This document shows, one piece after another, positions 19,100 to 28,872 of a stretch of DNA of 64,000 nucleotides. The position numbers and the translations under genes are program-made. The stretch covers positions 62,001-126,000 of the forward strand of contig NZ_CP014944.1 of the NCBI RefSeq assembly GCF_001767295.1, given 5' to 3'. The number at the start of each line of letters is the position of its first letter. Positions within the stretch are counted from its first letter, which is position 1. The notes beneath the pieces were generated by a model. That model did not search any database. It was not told the origin of the DNA and was given only the letters and a program-made list of their open reading frames with translations. The DNA comes from Colwellia sp. PAMC 20917 (GTDB taxonomy: Bacteria > Pseudomonadota > Gammaproteobacteria > Enterobacterales > Alteromonadaceae).

Positions 19100-20281
19100 T
19101 TAATAAGGGTTGGTGATAATTTTAGATGACGCTTTAGTCTTCAGTAACAGGTCAATCCATACCATTCGGTGATCGGAAGATGCTGCTCTTTTTTTTATTA
19201 ACCTAAAAGTCTCTTCGTTTTCTGTTGGCCAGTAAACGCCTGATTTTTCAATAACTAATCCAGACTTTGATGGTAACGCGTAATCGGCTCTCATTCGCCA
19301 AGAGGCCGTATGATACTTTGCATGTGCGTTATTTTGACTGTGTCGTTTTCCCCCTTGACTTTGGGGCAATGCATCTTGAATTTTATCATTATTTAGTAAG
19401 CTTGATATGGCCGAATTTAAAGAATCACCCTCAACATTAGACGCATTAAGATCACCGAGAATAACAAAAGGTCCACAGGATGTTAAACCTCCTTTTTGAC
19501 CCTTGTCATCGTAAATGTATGCTGATTTTTCCGATGAGATGTAATCATCCCAAAAACGAATTTCATCATGATTACGTTTACTATTTCTATTTTCTGGACC
19601 ATCAAATATCGGTGGTGTAGGGTGGCTTGCTAAAATATGAACGACTTGTCCATTAACCTCAACCGGAATATCCCAATGAGATTTAGAAGATAAACGCATA
19701 TTTTCCCAAGCTTCATCACTAAACCAAGATGTCGAGGTTTTAGGAGTGAATGGTTGTAGGGCGTTAGGCATATCTCGCCACTTAAAGTACTGAAAGGTAC
19801 GAATATCGGCAATATTAATCGGGTGCTTTGACAAGAGAACCATACCAAAGTGACCTGAAAAATGTCCATAACCAAAACCATCACCCGGCAAAACACCTCG
19901 TTTACCGTCGCCATCTAGATCGTAGCCTGAATTGACACCCGTATTAACGGGTCCTTGATAAAAATAAGGAAAATCAATTTCTTTTTGCCCATTTTGGCTT
20001 TTGTTCAAATAACGTTTAATGAAAGTTTTTAGCGCGTGGTGTTGGTTATTGTCGCTATTATCTTGATTATCAAATTCATTCAGTAAAAGAATATCTGGGT
20101 TCTTACGCTGAATAATTTCTGCAATATTTTTAATTTGTTGATGATCACTGTCTATGGCTATTTGCAGGGTGTTATTTGAAATGTTAGTCGCCCCAGAACT
20201 TAGCGCAGACTGATAGTTTAAAGCCTCCATACTTACATTAAAGGTTGCTATTTTAAGAGGCTGTGCTTGTGTTGTGCTCAT
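19100..20281 (-). CDS. Endonuclease/exonuclease/phosphatase family protein
   Basis: A 393-residue EEP-fold metalloenzyme, probably an extracellular nuclease or phosphodiesterase. KIATFNVSMEAL, ILLLNEFDNQ (metal-binding glutamate), SHPTPP, LGDLNASN and the C-terminal SSDHRMVWIDL are the expected active-site segments. It lies between the RutR-like regulator and the alkaline phosphatase on one strand. The annotated ATG gives no signal peptide, yet the ten codons before it encode PITLILALTY without any usual start codon, so the true N-terminus is uncertain. Confidence 0.82.
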   Translation of the reverse strand: MSTTQAQPLKIATFNVSMEALNYQSALSSGATNISNNTLQIAIDSDHQQIKNIAEIIQRKNPDILLLNEFDNQDNSDNNQHHALKTFIKRYLNKSQNGQKEIDFPYFYQGPVNTGVNSGYDLDGDGKRGVLPGDGFGYGHFSGHFGMVLLSKHPINIADIRTFQYFKWRDMPNALQPFTPKTSTSWFSDEAWENMRLSSKSHWDIPVEVNGQVVHILASHPTPPIFDGPENRNSKRNHDEIRFWDDYISSEKSAYIYDDKGQKGGLTSCGPFVILGDLNASNVEGDSLNSAISSLLNNDKIQDALPQSQGGKRHSQNNAHAKYHTASWRMRADYALPSKSGLVIEKSGVYWPTENEETFRLIKKRAASSDHRMVWIDLLLKTKASSKIITNPY

Positions 20282-20336
20282 ATAAGTTAGCGCTAATATT
20301 AAAGTAATAGGTTAAATGTCGATGATTATGTCAACG

Positions 20337-20969
20337 TTAGTGTAAACCGCAGCCACGTAAAATCATGTCAGTTAGAAAAGCGATAACATCTTCGACATCT
20401 TCATCTTCGTAATCAGCTCTATTCATAATCGTTAAAATTTGTGTTTCAAAATCGGCATAGTGTTGCGTTGCTGACCAAATAAGAAATATTAGATGAGTCG
20501 GGTTAACATCGCGCATTTCACCATTATCAATCCATTGCTGAAATAGTTGTGCTTTCTCTCTTACCCACTTTCTTTGATAGGTACGTGCAAAATCTTTCAA
20601 ATGTTGTGCACCTTGAATAATCTCCATGGCATATATTTTTGAAGATTCAGGGTGCTTAAAAGACATTCTTACTTTTGCTTCAATAAATTTTTCAATAGCT
20701 GCTTTAGGACCATCTTCAGGATTTATATCACCAATACCTTCGTCCCACATTTGTAGGGTATGTTCTAGTACGGCATGGTATATATTCTCTTTATTCTTGA
20801 AATAATAAAGTATATTAGCCTTAGGTAGGCTTGCTCTATCGGCAATTGATTGCACCGTAGCGCCTTTATACCCTTGTAAAACAAATTCTGTACTAGCCGC
20901 TATTAAAATCTTGTGTTGGCTTAGTGCACGAATATTCCCTGTTTTTTTTATTTCTTTGTTATTTTTCAT
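20337..20969 (-). CDS. RutR-like TetR-family regulator
   Basis: A 210-residue transcription factor. The N-terminal TetR helix-turn-helix is ILIAASTEFVLQGYKGATVQ...ILYYFKNKENIY. The C-terminal domain contains HLIFLIWSATQHYADF, almost the same as the corresponding segment of E. coli RutR, the uracil/thymine-responsive regulator. I preferred the ATG at 20969; a TTG 12 bases upstream is also in frame. A near-copy of the RutR operator lies 82 bases upstream and three more lie in front of nucleoside genes, so this protein probably controls the nucleoside locus. Confidence 0.88.
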   Translation of the reverse strand: MKNNKEIKKTGNIRALSQHKILIAASTEFVLQGYKGATVQSIADRASLPKANILYYFKNKENIYHAVLEHTLQMWDEGIGDINPEDGPKAAIEKFIEAKVRMSFKHPESSKIYAMEIIQGAQHLKDFARTYQRKWVREKAQLFQQWIDNGEMRDVNPTHLIFLIWSATQHYADFETQILTIMNRADYEDEDVEDVIAFLTDMILRGCGLH

Positions 20970-21050
20970 TAAGTTGCTCAATATTTAAAATGCATAAATA
21001 AAACATTTTTAAGTTAAATTGTTATTATAATTTTACTTTTTTACTATCTG

Positions 21051-21066
21051 TTGACCAAATAGTTAA
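21051..21066. promoter_or_regulatory. RutR-type operator, regulator/TonB-receptor intergenic
   Basis: ttgaccaaatagttaa matches TTGACCAnnTGGTCAA at 12 of 14 fixed positions. It lies upstream of the RutR-like gene and in the same intergenic region as the TonB receptor promoter. Confidence 0.65.
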
Positions 21067-21640
21067 CTTTTATGGTTTGTTATACTTATCTTTATTTTAT
21101 CATTGATTTAAGTCACTAAATGCCATTTTTCAATGAAATTCTACTATAAATGTTTAGCCATTTATATGAAAGGGAACTTTAGTGCTTTAGTTGATGTTTT
21201 TAATTTCTCCATAGCTATTTTAGTTAAATAATGAGTGTTAATAGGCTTAAGGCTATGTATATATGGTTAATTGTTTATTATGGTTTGTTTTTTATCTTAA
21301 TTGACTCATTCTACTTATAACTAAAAAGCCTTAAATCTGCTTATAGATAACAATATTTTATATAAGGGTCATCTTCGCTATCAATATAAATGATAGTCAT
21401 AAGCTTGTAGCGCATCTTGTTGTTTATTATGGTTTTTTATCATTATTTTTTAATTGTTCTTTTTGTCATCATTAACAGATACTATTTGAATTTCAAAAAC
21501 TCTGAAAATATGTAATGAAAGTGTAATAAAAATCTGGTCTAATTTCATCCGAAATTAAAAACAGAGCAACTGGTTAGGTTTTTTGGTTGCTAAAAAAAAT
21601 AATTCGTAAACACTTAAAAAACGTAATCAAGGAATAACCG
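21067..21640. other. Long AT-rich leader region before the TonB-receptor gene
   Basis: I see no gene here. A 15-base direct repeat (tgtttattatggttt) occurs at 21272 and 21421, 149 bases apart. No clear promoter could be fixed. A 5' leader this long before a large outer-membrane receptor gene may carry regulation. Confidence 0.4.
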
Positions 21641-24600
21641 ATGAACACTCAACGTCTCTCACTTATTTCAAGTGCAGTTATTTTTGCACTTGGCTTATCG
21701 ACTTCTGCTATGGCAAACGATACCTCCTCCGCTATTCGAGGTAGTATTGAAAATTCAGCGGGTGCTATTTCAGTTAACGCAAAAATTGAAATTATCCACG
21801 AACCTTCAGGCACAAAAACGCTTACCACTTCTAACGACGCAGGTAATTTTTCAAGTAAAGGTCTTCGCGTAGGCGGTCCTTACACGATTAAAATCACCGG
21901 CGAAAAAGGTGTTACTGTTTACAGAGATATCTTTTTAACGCTAGGTGATACCTTTCGTTTAAATGCAAAACTTGAAGCTGCAGATGATGTTGAACGTATT
22001 TCTGTAACAGGTAGCAAGATTTTTTCTAATAATATTGGTAGCAATAGTTATTTTGGTGCTGATGATATTGTTAATGCTCCAAGTTTCGACCGTGATATTA
22101 AAGATATCGTTCGTAACAACCCTCTAGCTGTTTTATCTTCTAAAGATGGCGAGTTAAGTGTTGCCGGTACTAACCCAAGATTTAACAGCATCAGCGTTGA
22201 CGGTATTAGCCAAAATGATGACTTTGGTCTGAATGCCAATGGTTACCCTACAACGCGTTCACCTATTTCTCTTGACGCGATTGAGCAGGTAACTATCGAT
22301 GTTACTCCTTTCAATGCGAAAGACAGTGGTTTCCAAGGCGCTAAGATTAACGCGGTAACAAAATCAGGTACCAACGAGTTATCAGGTTCATTCTTTTATG
22401 AAACTCAAAATGACGGCATGGCCGGTACACCTAAGAATGGTACAGACGAAGCGCCATTAGATTTTGATGAAACAACTTTTGGTGCAACCCTTGGTGGCGC
22501 TATTATTGAAGATGAATTATTTTTCTTCGCTTCATACGAATATTACGAAGCAACATCAACTGTTGAGTGGGGACCAGATGGCGCTAACGTACCTAACTCT
22601 GCTGATGCCAACGTTGCTGATGTTTTAGAAGTACAAAGAATTGCTCGTGAAGTCTACGGCGTAGAGCCAGGCGAATGGGATTTATCTCCTAAAGTTGACG
22701 ATGAAAAATTATTGTTGAAACTAGATTGGAACATTAACGATGATCATCGTTCAGCGTTTACTTACCAATATACTAAAGGTAACAGTACACGTAACCAGTC
22801 TACTTATGGTGGCGAATTACGTTTATCATCACATTGGTATGACAGAACTGAAGAATTAAACAACTACGCGTTTAAACTTTATTCTGATTGGAATGACGAT
22901 TTTTCAACACAACTTAGCCTAACTTACCTTGATAACCCAACGACTCAAGCTTCATTAGGTGACTATTCTGACACTGTTATTCAAGCTGAATCTGGTGATA
23001 TCGCAATTGGTGCAGATCACTCTCGCCATTCTAACGATTTACGTAAAAAGACTTTTATCATGTCTTTAGACGGTGATTACTTATTAGGCGATCACAGTTT
23101 AAGTTTTGGTTACCAGTTTAAACGTTTAGACATTTTTAACTTGTTTTTACAAAACACCAAAGGCGATTACCGTTTTGGTAGTATTGAAGACTTTGAAAAT
23201 AAAGTTGCGAACAGAGTTATCTACCAAAATGCAACCAGCTTAGATCCAAATGACGCAGCCGCTTCATTTGTCCGTGACGAGCATGCATTTTTCATTCAAG
23301 ATGAATGGATGTTCAATGACGATATTACTATCGACATGGGTTTAAGATACGAAATGTTAGCGTCTGACGACACACCTACCTATAACGAACAATCTAAAGC
23401 ACGTACAGGTTTTGACAATACTGAAAACTTAGACGGCACGGGGATTTTCTTACCACGCTTTGGTATTAAGTGGGATGCAAGTGATGACCTTATCGTTCGC
23501 GGTGGTGTTGGTCGTTATTCTGGTGGTCAACCAACAGTTTGGGTATCTAATTCTTATTCAAACCCTGGCGTTGGAATTGGTAAAGTTTTTGCAAACGGTA
23601 CCTTTGAAAATGTAGATATTAGCGGTCCACGTCAAGAAGATAAGGACGCAGTAGCTAATTCAACCACATTTGCTGGCACAAACTTTGTAGATCCAAACTT
23701 TGATTTACCTTCTGATTGGCGCTACCAGATAGCTCTTGATTACCGCTTCGATATTCCGGTATTAGGTGAAGACTTTTTATTAACCACAGAATATTTATAC
23801 AAAAAGTCTGAGAATACTGCTTTTTGGCAAGACGCAAGTTTATTCGGTGACGAAGATGGCACGACAGCAGATGGCGGTCGAACTATCTATGATGATGCCG
23901 ATGGTTCAATTACTGACCTAATGTTAACAAATGCCGGTAAAGATGGTCGTTCTAAAATCTTTAGCGTTGTTTTGAACAAAGATTGGGACAGTGGTGTTAG
24001 ATTAACAACGTCATACACTAACCAAGACGTGACTGATGCACACACAAGTACAAGTGCAACCGCAGGCAGCAACTTTGGCTATAATACGGTGATTAACCGT
24101 AATGACGCTGAAGTCGGTCGTTCTGGTTTTGAAACAGAACACAGATTTGTTGTTAACTTAGGTTATGAAACTGAATTTGTTGCGGGTTACAAAACTAACA
24201 TCAACTTGTTCTTCGAACGCCGTTCAGGCAAGCCAGTAACTTTCTATGCTGACGGTACTGACGTAGATGGAAGAAGTGGCCCTGGTCGCGACCCTTATGG
24301 CTTAATAAGCCCAGGTACTACTAACGATTCGTTCCTACCTTATATTCCTACTGTAGGTGATACTAACGTTGTTTTCACTTCAGCGGAAAATGAAGCTAAT
24401 TTCTTTGAAGCGATCAACGACTTAGGTTTAGATAAATATGCCGGTGGTTACTTACCAAAAGGCGTAATAACTACACCATGGGTAACAACACTTGATTTAA
24501 GCATTCGTCAAGAAATCCCAGGGTTTAAAGAAGGCCACAAGGGTATGGTTTACTTAACGGTTGATAATCTATTAAATCTTGTAGATAGCAGCAAAGGTAA

Positions 24601-24781
24601 AGTATACGGAAGCGACTTTGGTACTCAAGAGTTAGTTGAATTTACTGTTGACCCAGCAACAAGACAATATGTATATGGCCGTTCTATCTCACAAAATGAT
24701 GATGGTAGTTACGCAGACAATAAATTTTATACGACTGATTCTGCATGGCGTATAAAAGTGGGTGTTAGCTACAAGTTCTAA
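21641..24781 (+). CDS. Oar-type TonB-dependent outer-membrane receptor
   Basis: A 1046-residue energised outer-membrane transporter. The signal peptide ends about residue 26 (STSAMA/ND). A carboxypeptidase-regulatory-like domain (roughly 27-115) precedes the plug, whose conserved parts read FNSISVDGISQND and INAVTKSGTNELSG. The rest is the beta-barrel, ending in WRIKVGVSYKF with a terminal phenylalanine as needed for assembly. Oar-like receptors import varied large substrates. Its position across from a RutR-like regulator, a nuclease-family gene and a phosphatase suggests nucleic-acid fragments or nucleosides; this is inference. A terminator follows. Confidence 0.88.
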   Translation: MNTQRLSLISSAVIFALGLSTSAMANDTSSAIRGSIENSAGAISVNAKIEIIHEPSGTKTLTTSNDAGNFSSKGLRVGGPYTIKITGEKGVTVYRDIFLTLGDTFRLNAKLEAADDVERISVTGSKIFSNNIGSNSYFGADDIVNAPSFDRDIKDIVRNNPLAVLSSKDGELSVAGTNPRFNSISVDGISQNDDFGLNANGYPTTRSPISLDAIEQVTIDVTPFNAKDSGFQGAKINAVTKSGTNELSGSFFYETQNDGMAGTPKNGTDEAPLDFDETTFGATLGGAIIEDELFFFASYEYYEATSTVEWGPDGANVPNSADANVADVLEVQRIAREVYGVEPGEWDLSPKVDDEKLLLKLDWNINDDHRSAFTYQYTKGNSTRNQSTYGGELRLSSHWYDRTEELNNYAFKLYSDWNDDFSTQLSLTYLDNPTTQASLGDYSDTVIQAESGDIAIGADHSRHSNDLRKKTFIMSLDGDYLLGDHSLSFGYQFKRLDIFNLFLQNTKGDYRFGSIEDFENKVANRVIYQNATSLDPNDAAASFVRDEHAFFIQDEWMFNDDITIDMGLRYEMLASDDTPTYNEQSKARTGFDNTENLDGTGIFLPRFGIKWDASDDLIVRGGVGRYSGGQPTVWVSNSYSNPGVGIGKVFANGTFENVDISGPRQEDKDAVANSTTFAGTNFVDPNFDLPSDWRYQIALDYRFDIPVLGEDFLLTTEYLYKKSENTAFWQDASLFGDEDGTTADGGRTIYDDADGSITDLMLTNAGKDGRSKIFSVVLNKDWDSGVRLTTSYTNQDVTDAHTSTSATAGSNFGYNTVINRNDAEVGRSGFETEHRFVVNLGYETEFVAGYKTNINLFFERRSGKPVTFYADGTDVDGRSGPGRDPYGLISPGTTNDSFLPYIPTVGDTNVVFTSAENEANFFEAINDLGLDKYAGGYLPKGVITTPWVTTLDLSIRQEIPGFKEGHKGMVYLTVDNLLNLVDSSKGKVYGSDFGTQELVEFTVDPATRQYVYGRSISQNDDGSYADNKFYTTDSAWRIKVGVSYKF

Positions 24782-24807
24782 CCACACTGTAATTTATTGA
24801 AATACAG

Positions 24808-24837
24808 GCCCTTTAGTATACTAAAGGGCTTTTTTTT
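24808..24837 (+). terminator. Terminator after the TonB-receptor gene
   Basis: A perfect stem gccctttag / ctaaagggc with loop tata is followed by eight T. Confidence 0.92.
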
Positions 24838-24879
24838 ACAAAAAAATTAGCCGAGTAAGTGATACCTTAAATGCATTAC

Positions 24880-24895
24880 TTGACCACTTGGTCAG
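24880..24895. promoter_or_regulatory. RutR-type operator upstream of cdd-deoA
   Basis: ttgaccacttggtcag matches TTGACCAnnTGGTCAA at 13 of 14 fixed positions. It lies 46 bases before the cdd start, a repressor-like position. Confidence 0.75.
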
Positions 24896-24941
24896 CTATG
24901 GTATTCTCACAGGTCTACATTACTCTTGAATTTTTACAATA

Positions 24942-25361
24942 ATGAATAAAAATACCATAGAAATACCTGCAGAATTAAAAGTAGCCGCTAAAGAAGCTTA
25001 TTTAAAAGCTTATGCGCCTTATAGTAAGTTTCATGTCGGTGCTGCGGCTTTAACCACTTCCGGTACGATTGTCCAAGGGTGTAATGTTGAAAATGCCTCT
25101 TACGGGTTAACTGTCTGTGCAGAACGAAATTGCATAAGCCATGCCGTGATAAAGGGTGAGCAAAGTTTTCAAATGATCGTTATATATACCGAGCAAGAAA
25201 AAATGACACCTCCGTGTGGTGCCTGCCGACAGGTTATTGCTGAGTTTTTTGAACAATCAGCACCTGTGATAGCGTTTAACCACAAAGATAAACAACAAGT
25301 GTGGAGTGTCGCAGAGCTTTTACCTGATGCTTTTACGCCAAAATATTTATTGGACATTTAA
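24942..25361 (+). CDS. cdd: Cytidine deaminase
   Basis: Deaminates cytidine and deoxycytidine to uridine and deoxyuridine. It is the short, homotetrameric form of 139 residues. CAERNCISHA carries the catalytic Cys-Ala-Glu and PPCGACRQV the two other zinc cysteines, with the substrate-binding FHVGAAALT segment before them. It starts the cdd-deoA unit; 12 bases separate it from deoA. A RutR-type operator lies just upstream. Confidence 0.96.
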   Translation: MNKNTIEIPAELKVAAKEAYLKAYAPYSKFHVGAAALTTSGTIVQGCNVENASYGLTVCAERNCISHAVIKGEQSFQMIVIYTEQEKMTPPCGACRQVIAEFFEQSAPVIAFNHKDKQQVWSVAELLPDAFTPKYLLDI

Positions 25362-25373
25362 GGATATCCATCA

Positions 25374-26675
25374 ATGATATTACCCCAAGAAATTATTCGC
25401 ACTAAGCGCGATGGTAAAATCCTTAATCAAAGCCAAATTCACGATTTTGTTAATGGTTTAGTTGATGGTAGCTTTTCTGACAGCCAAGTCGGTGCAATGG
25501 CGATGGCAATTTTTCAGCAAGGATTATCGGTTGAAGAAAAAGTAACGCTCACCACCGCGATGATGAACTCGGGTGATGTGCTCTCTTGGGAGGGCTATGA
25601 TGCCCCCATCGTTGATAAACACTCTACGGGTGGCGTAGGTGATAAAGTCAGCTTTATGTTAGCGGCGATTGTTTCTGCGTGTGGCGCTTATGTGCCGATG
25701 ATCTCAGGGAGAGGGTTAGGGCATACCGGAGGTACATCAGATAAATTAGAAAGTATTGCCGGTTTTAATGTAGAACCAACAATTAGCGAGTTTAAGCGTA
25801 TTGTTAAAGAAGTGGGCGTAGCCATTATTTCTCAAACAGATAATTTAGCGCCAGCAGATAAACGCCTTTATGGTATTCGTGATGTCACTGCGACAGTTGA
25901 ATCTATTCCACTGATAACCGCTTCAATTTTATCTAAAAAACTTGCAGCAGGTCTTGATACTTTAGTGATGGATGTCAAAGTGGGTAATGGCGCGATGATG
26001 TCATCTCTTGAAGATGCTAAAGCACTTGCCGATAGTATTTCTAGTGTCGCCAATGGTGCAGGGGTTAAGACTCAAGCGATCATTACTGACATGAATCAGG
26101 TATTAGGCACCAGTGCCGGTAATGCCATTGAAATGTATGAAACCGCTAAATATCTGACGGGTAAACAACGCGAACCTCGTTTACATAAAGTCGTTAAAAC
26201 CTTAGCCTGTGCGATGCTTGTGAATTCGGGCTTAGCCAGCGACGAGCAAACCGCTTACCTTAAAATTGATAAAGCCCTTCATTCAGGTCAAGCAGCTGAA
26301 ATATTTGAGCGCATGATAGCGGCGTTAGGTGGGCCAAAAGATTTTGTTGAAAACCCATGGGGCTCAATGAATAAAGCGGCCATTATTATGGAAGTTAAAG
26401 CAAGTCAACATGGCTATTTAGCTCAAATGGACACTCGAGATATTGGTATGTCAGTGGTGGGATTAGGCGGCGGAAGAACGGCGCCAAAACAAAAAGTTAA
26501 CCACAGTGTTGGCTTCGATAGAATTTTACCGCTTGGGGTTCAGGTCAATAGTGGTGAAGTCATCGCTCGTGTACACGCCAAAGATGAAAATTCAGCGCTG
26601 TTAGCCGCAGAGCAATTTAAACAAGCGATCACTTATTCTGAAGATAGCCCTGAATTACCACCGGTTATTTATTAA
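25374..26675 (+). CDS. deoA: Thymidine phosphorylase
   Basis: Splits thymidine and deoxyuridine with phosphate into the base and deoxyribose-1-phosphate. Length is 433 residues. VDKHSTGGVGDKVSFML is the family phosphate-binding signature, and ISGRGLGHTGGTSDKLES is the glycosyltransferase family 3 signature. It is co-transcribed with cdd and so takes the deoxyuridine that Cdd produces. Its product feeds DeoB and DeoC, encoded nearby. Confidence 0.96.
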   Translation: MILPQEIIRTKRDGKILNQSQIHDFVNGLVDGSFSDSQVGAMAMAIFQQGLSVEEKVTLTTAMMNSGDVLSWEGYDAPIVDKHSTGGVGDKVSFMLAAIVSACGAYVPMISGRGLGHTGGTSDKLESIAGFNVEPTISEFKRIVKEVGVAIISQTDNLAPADKRLYGIRDVTATVESIPLITASILSKKLAAGLDTLVMDVKVGNGAMMSSLEDAKALADSISSVANGAGVKTQAIITDMNQVLGTSAGNAIEMYETAKYLTGKQREPRLHKVVKTLACAMLVNSGLASDEQTAYLKIDKALHSGQAAEIFERMIAALGGPKDFVENPWGSMNKAAIIMEVKASQHGYLAQMDTRDIGMSVVGLGGGRTAPKQKVNHSVGFDRILPLGVQVNSGEVIARVHAKDENSALLAAEQFKQAITYSEDSPELPPVIY

Positions 26676-26766
26676 ATAAAGCCGTTATAGACAATGCCGA
26701 TATAGGTAATATCTTGCTAACTAATCACTTATTAAAAAAGTGATTAGTTTAACCAAGTCGCATTAA

Positions 26767-27393
26767 TTACAGCGTACCAAAGATTTTATCTCCGGCATCG
26801 CCCAGACCCGGTAAAATATAACCTTGTTCGTTAAGTTTCTCATCTATTACACCAATCGTTAACATGACATCCGGATGAGCATCCTCAAGCAATTTTATAC
26901 CTTCAGGCGCAGCGACCAAAAATAGTGCAATGATTGTTTTACATCCCGACGCCTTTAATAAATCTATGGTTGCTAATGCTGTGCCGCCAGTCGCTAGCAT
27001 GGGATCAATAATAATTGCTGTTCTACTTTCTATATCAGAGATAATATTCTCGTAGTAACTTTCTGGCGCTAATGTGTCTTCATTACGCTGTATACCGACA
27101 ACACTTATTTTTGCACACGGCAGTATTGACAGTGAGCCTTCAAGCATACCTAAACCAGCACGTAGAATTGGTACCAGAGTGGGTTGTTTATCAGCAAGAG
27201 TTGGCACTGAAATTTCACCAGACCAACAAGTTAATGGGATATTTTTAATACTAAGGTTTTGAGTCGCCTCAACCGTTAATAACATTGATATCTCTTTGGT
27301 TAACTCTCGAAAGGCTTTAACTGAAATATTATTATCGCGTAGTAAACTGACTTTGTGTTTAACCAGAGGATGAGAGCTTTCAAAAACTGACAT
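26767..27393 (-). CDS. upp: Uracil phosphoribosyltransferase
   Basis: Converts uracil and PRPP to UMP. With the ATG at 27393 the protein has the standard 208 residues; the open frame extends 20 codons upstream without homology. IIDPMLATGGTALATIDLL is the PRPP loop, and PTLVPILRAGLGM and the C-terminal GLGDAGDKIFGT are typical. It is the last gene of udk-nupC-deoC-tdk-upp and converges on deoA. Confidence 0.96.
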   Translation of the reverse strand: MSVFESSHPLVKHKVSLLRDNNISVKAFRELTKEISMLLTVEATQNLSIKNIPLTCWSGEISVPTLADKQPTLVPILRAGLGMLEGSLSILPCAKISVVGIQRNEDTLAPESYYENIISDIESRTAIIIDPMLATGGTALATIDLLKASGCKTIIALFLVAAPEGIKLLEDAHPDVMLTIGVIDEKLNEQGYILPGLGDAGDKIFGTL

Positions 27394-27474
27394 GGAATAT
27401 TCCTTGTTTTTATAAAGATATAGAGGAAGTTTAGCTGAACATATTGTTAGCAATAAGTACTTTAAGCTAGATAT

Positions 27475-28050
27475 TTACCAGACCAATTGCTTAAAATGGG
27501 CTCTGCATAATGGCTCATATCGTTCATTGCCGCCCACTTCTACTTGTTGACCTACTTTTACGGGTACACCATTTTCATCTTGTCTGATAACAAAATTAGC
27601 TTTGCGTCCACAATGGCAAATTGTTTTTAACTCGACTAACTTATCGGCCCAAGCAAGTAGGGCAGCACTGCCTGAAAAAGTTTCACCAAGAAAGTCAGTT
27701 CTTATTCCGTAGGCTAACACGGGAATATGTAAGAGATCGACAACATCCGTTAACTGCTTAACTTGTTCGGTTGACAAAAACTGTGCTTCATCAATCAGTA
27801 CACAATCAATTTTAGCGGCTTGATGTTTATCTTTTATTTCCGTAAACATATTGATGCTATCATCAAATAAGAAAGCATCTGCGTCTATACCTAAACGTGA
27901 AGCGACTTTGCCTTTAGCAAATCTGTCATCAATTTGCGCCGTATAAATTGCGGTAGTTAAGCCGCGTTCTCGATAATTATAAGACGATTGCAGCAAATGA
28001 GTAGATTTACCCGCATTCATTGATGAATAATAAAAATACAGTTGTGCCAT
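27475..28050 (-). CDS. tdk: Thymidine kinase (type II)
   Basis: Phosphorylates thymidine and deoxyuridine. Length is 191 residues. The P-loop is [22 protein letters not shown] carries the catalytic glutamate, and CHCGRKA with the C-terminal CRAHF forms the zinc-binding lasso. It lies 24 bases after deoC on the same strand. Confidence 0.96.
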   Translation of the reverse strand: MAQLYFYYSSMNAGKSTHLLQSSYNYRERGLTTAIYTAQIDDRFAKGKVASRLGIDADAFLFDDSINMFTEIKDKHQAAKIDCVLIDEAQFLSTEQVKQLTDVVDLLHIPVLAYGIRTDFLGETFSGSAALLAWADKLVELKTICHCGRKANFVIRQDENGVPVKVGQQVEVGGNERYEPLCRAHFKQLVW

Positions 28051-28074
28051 GAGTTACTTCTTTATTAAAGGAGA

Positions 28075-28848
28075 TCAGTAGTTAGTTGCTGAGGTATTTT
28101 CTGTGCTGTGTCCTAGTGTGTCAAGTAAACTGTTAAGTAAGCTACTTGCACCAAAGCGAAAGTGGTTATTATCAGCCCACTCACTGCCTAAGATACTATC
28201 GGCTAAAGCAAGATAAACTGCTGCATCTTCTGCGTTTTTAACACCACCGGCGGGTTTAAAACCGACATTGATATTTTTGTTTTTTATCACTTCAAGCATA
28301 ATTTTTGCGGCTTCTGGTGTTGCATTTACCGCTACTTTCCCTGTTGAGGTTTTGATAAAGTCAGCACCGGCATTAATAGCAATTTCACTGGCTTGTTCAA
28401 TCAAAGCGGGTGATTTAAGCTCACCCGTTTCAATAATTATCTTCAACTTAGCAAATTCACCACAAGCTTGTTTACATACTTTGACCATATCAAAACCAAT
28501 CGCTTCATTACCTGCCATCAGAGCTCGGTAAGGAAAAACCAAATCGACTTCGTCGGCGCCGTATGCGACCGCGGCTTGTGTTTCGGCTAATGCGATATCT
28601 ATATCATCATTACCGTGCGGGAAATTAGTAACGGTAGCAATTTTTATCTGTGGTGTTTGTTGTGCTTTTAACGTCTTTTTTGCCAAAGGTACAAAGCGAG
28701 GAAAAATACAGATAGCAGCAGTGACGCCACCAATAGAATTTGCCTGTCGACACAAGGTTATAATTTCTTCTTCTGTTTCACTGTCGGTTAAACTTGTTAA
28801 ATCAATTAACGAAAGTGCGCGTTGAGCGATGGCTTTAAGGTCAGACAT
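28075..28848 (-). CDS. deoC: Deoxyribose-phosphate aldolase
   Basis: Cleaves deoxyribose-5-phosphate to glyceraldehyde-3-phosphate and acetaldehyde, the last step of deoxynucleoside catabolism. Length is 257 residues; [12 protein letters not shown] carries the Schiff-base lysine and [14 protein letters not shown] the second essential lysine. It lies 24 bases after nupC and before tdk. Confidence 0.95.
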   Translation of the reverse strand: MSDLKAIAQRALSLIDLTSLTDSETEEEIITLCRQANSIGGVTAAICIFPRFVPLAKKTLKAQQTPQIKIATVTNFPHGNDDIDIALAETQAAVAYGADEVDLVFPYRALMAGNEAIGFDMVKVCKQACGEFAKLKIIIETGELKSPALIEQASEIAINAGADFIKTSTGKVAVNATPEAAKIMLEVIKNKNINVGFKPAGGVKNAEDAAVYLALADSILGSEWADNNHFRFGASSLLNSLLDTLGHSTENTSATNY

Positions 28849-28872
28849 AACGTTTATTTTCCTATCAATTAT

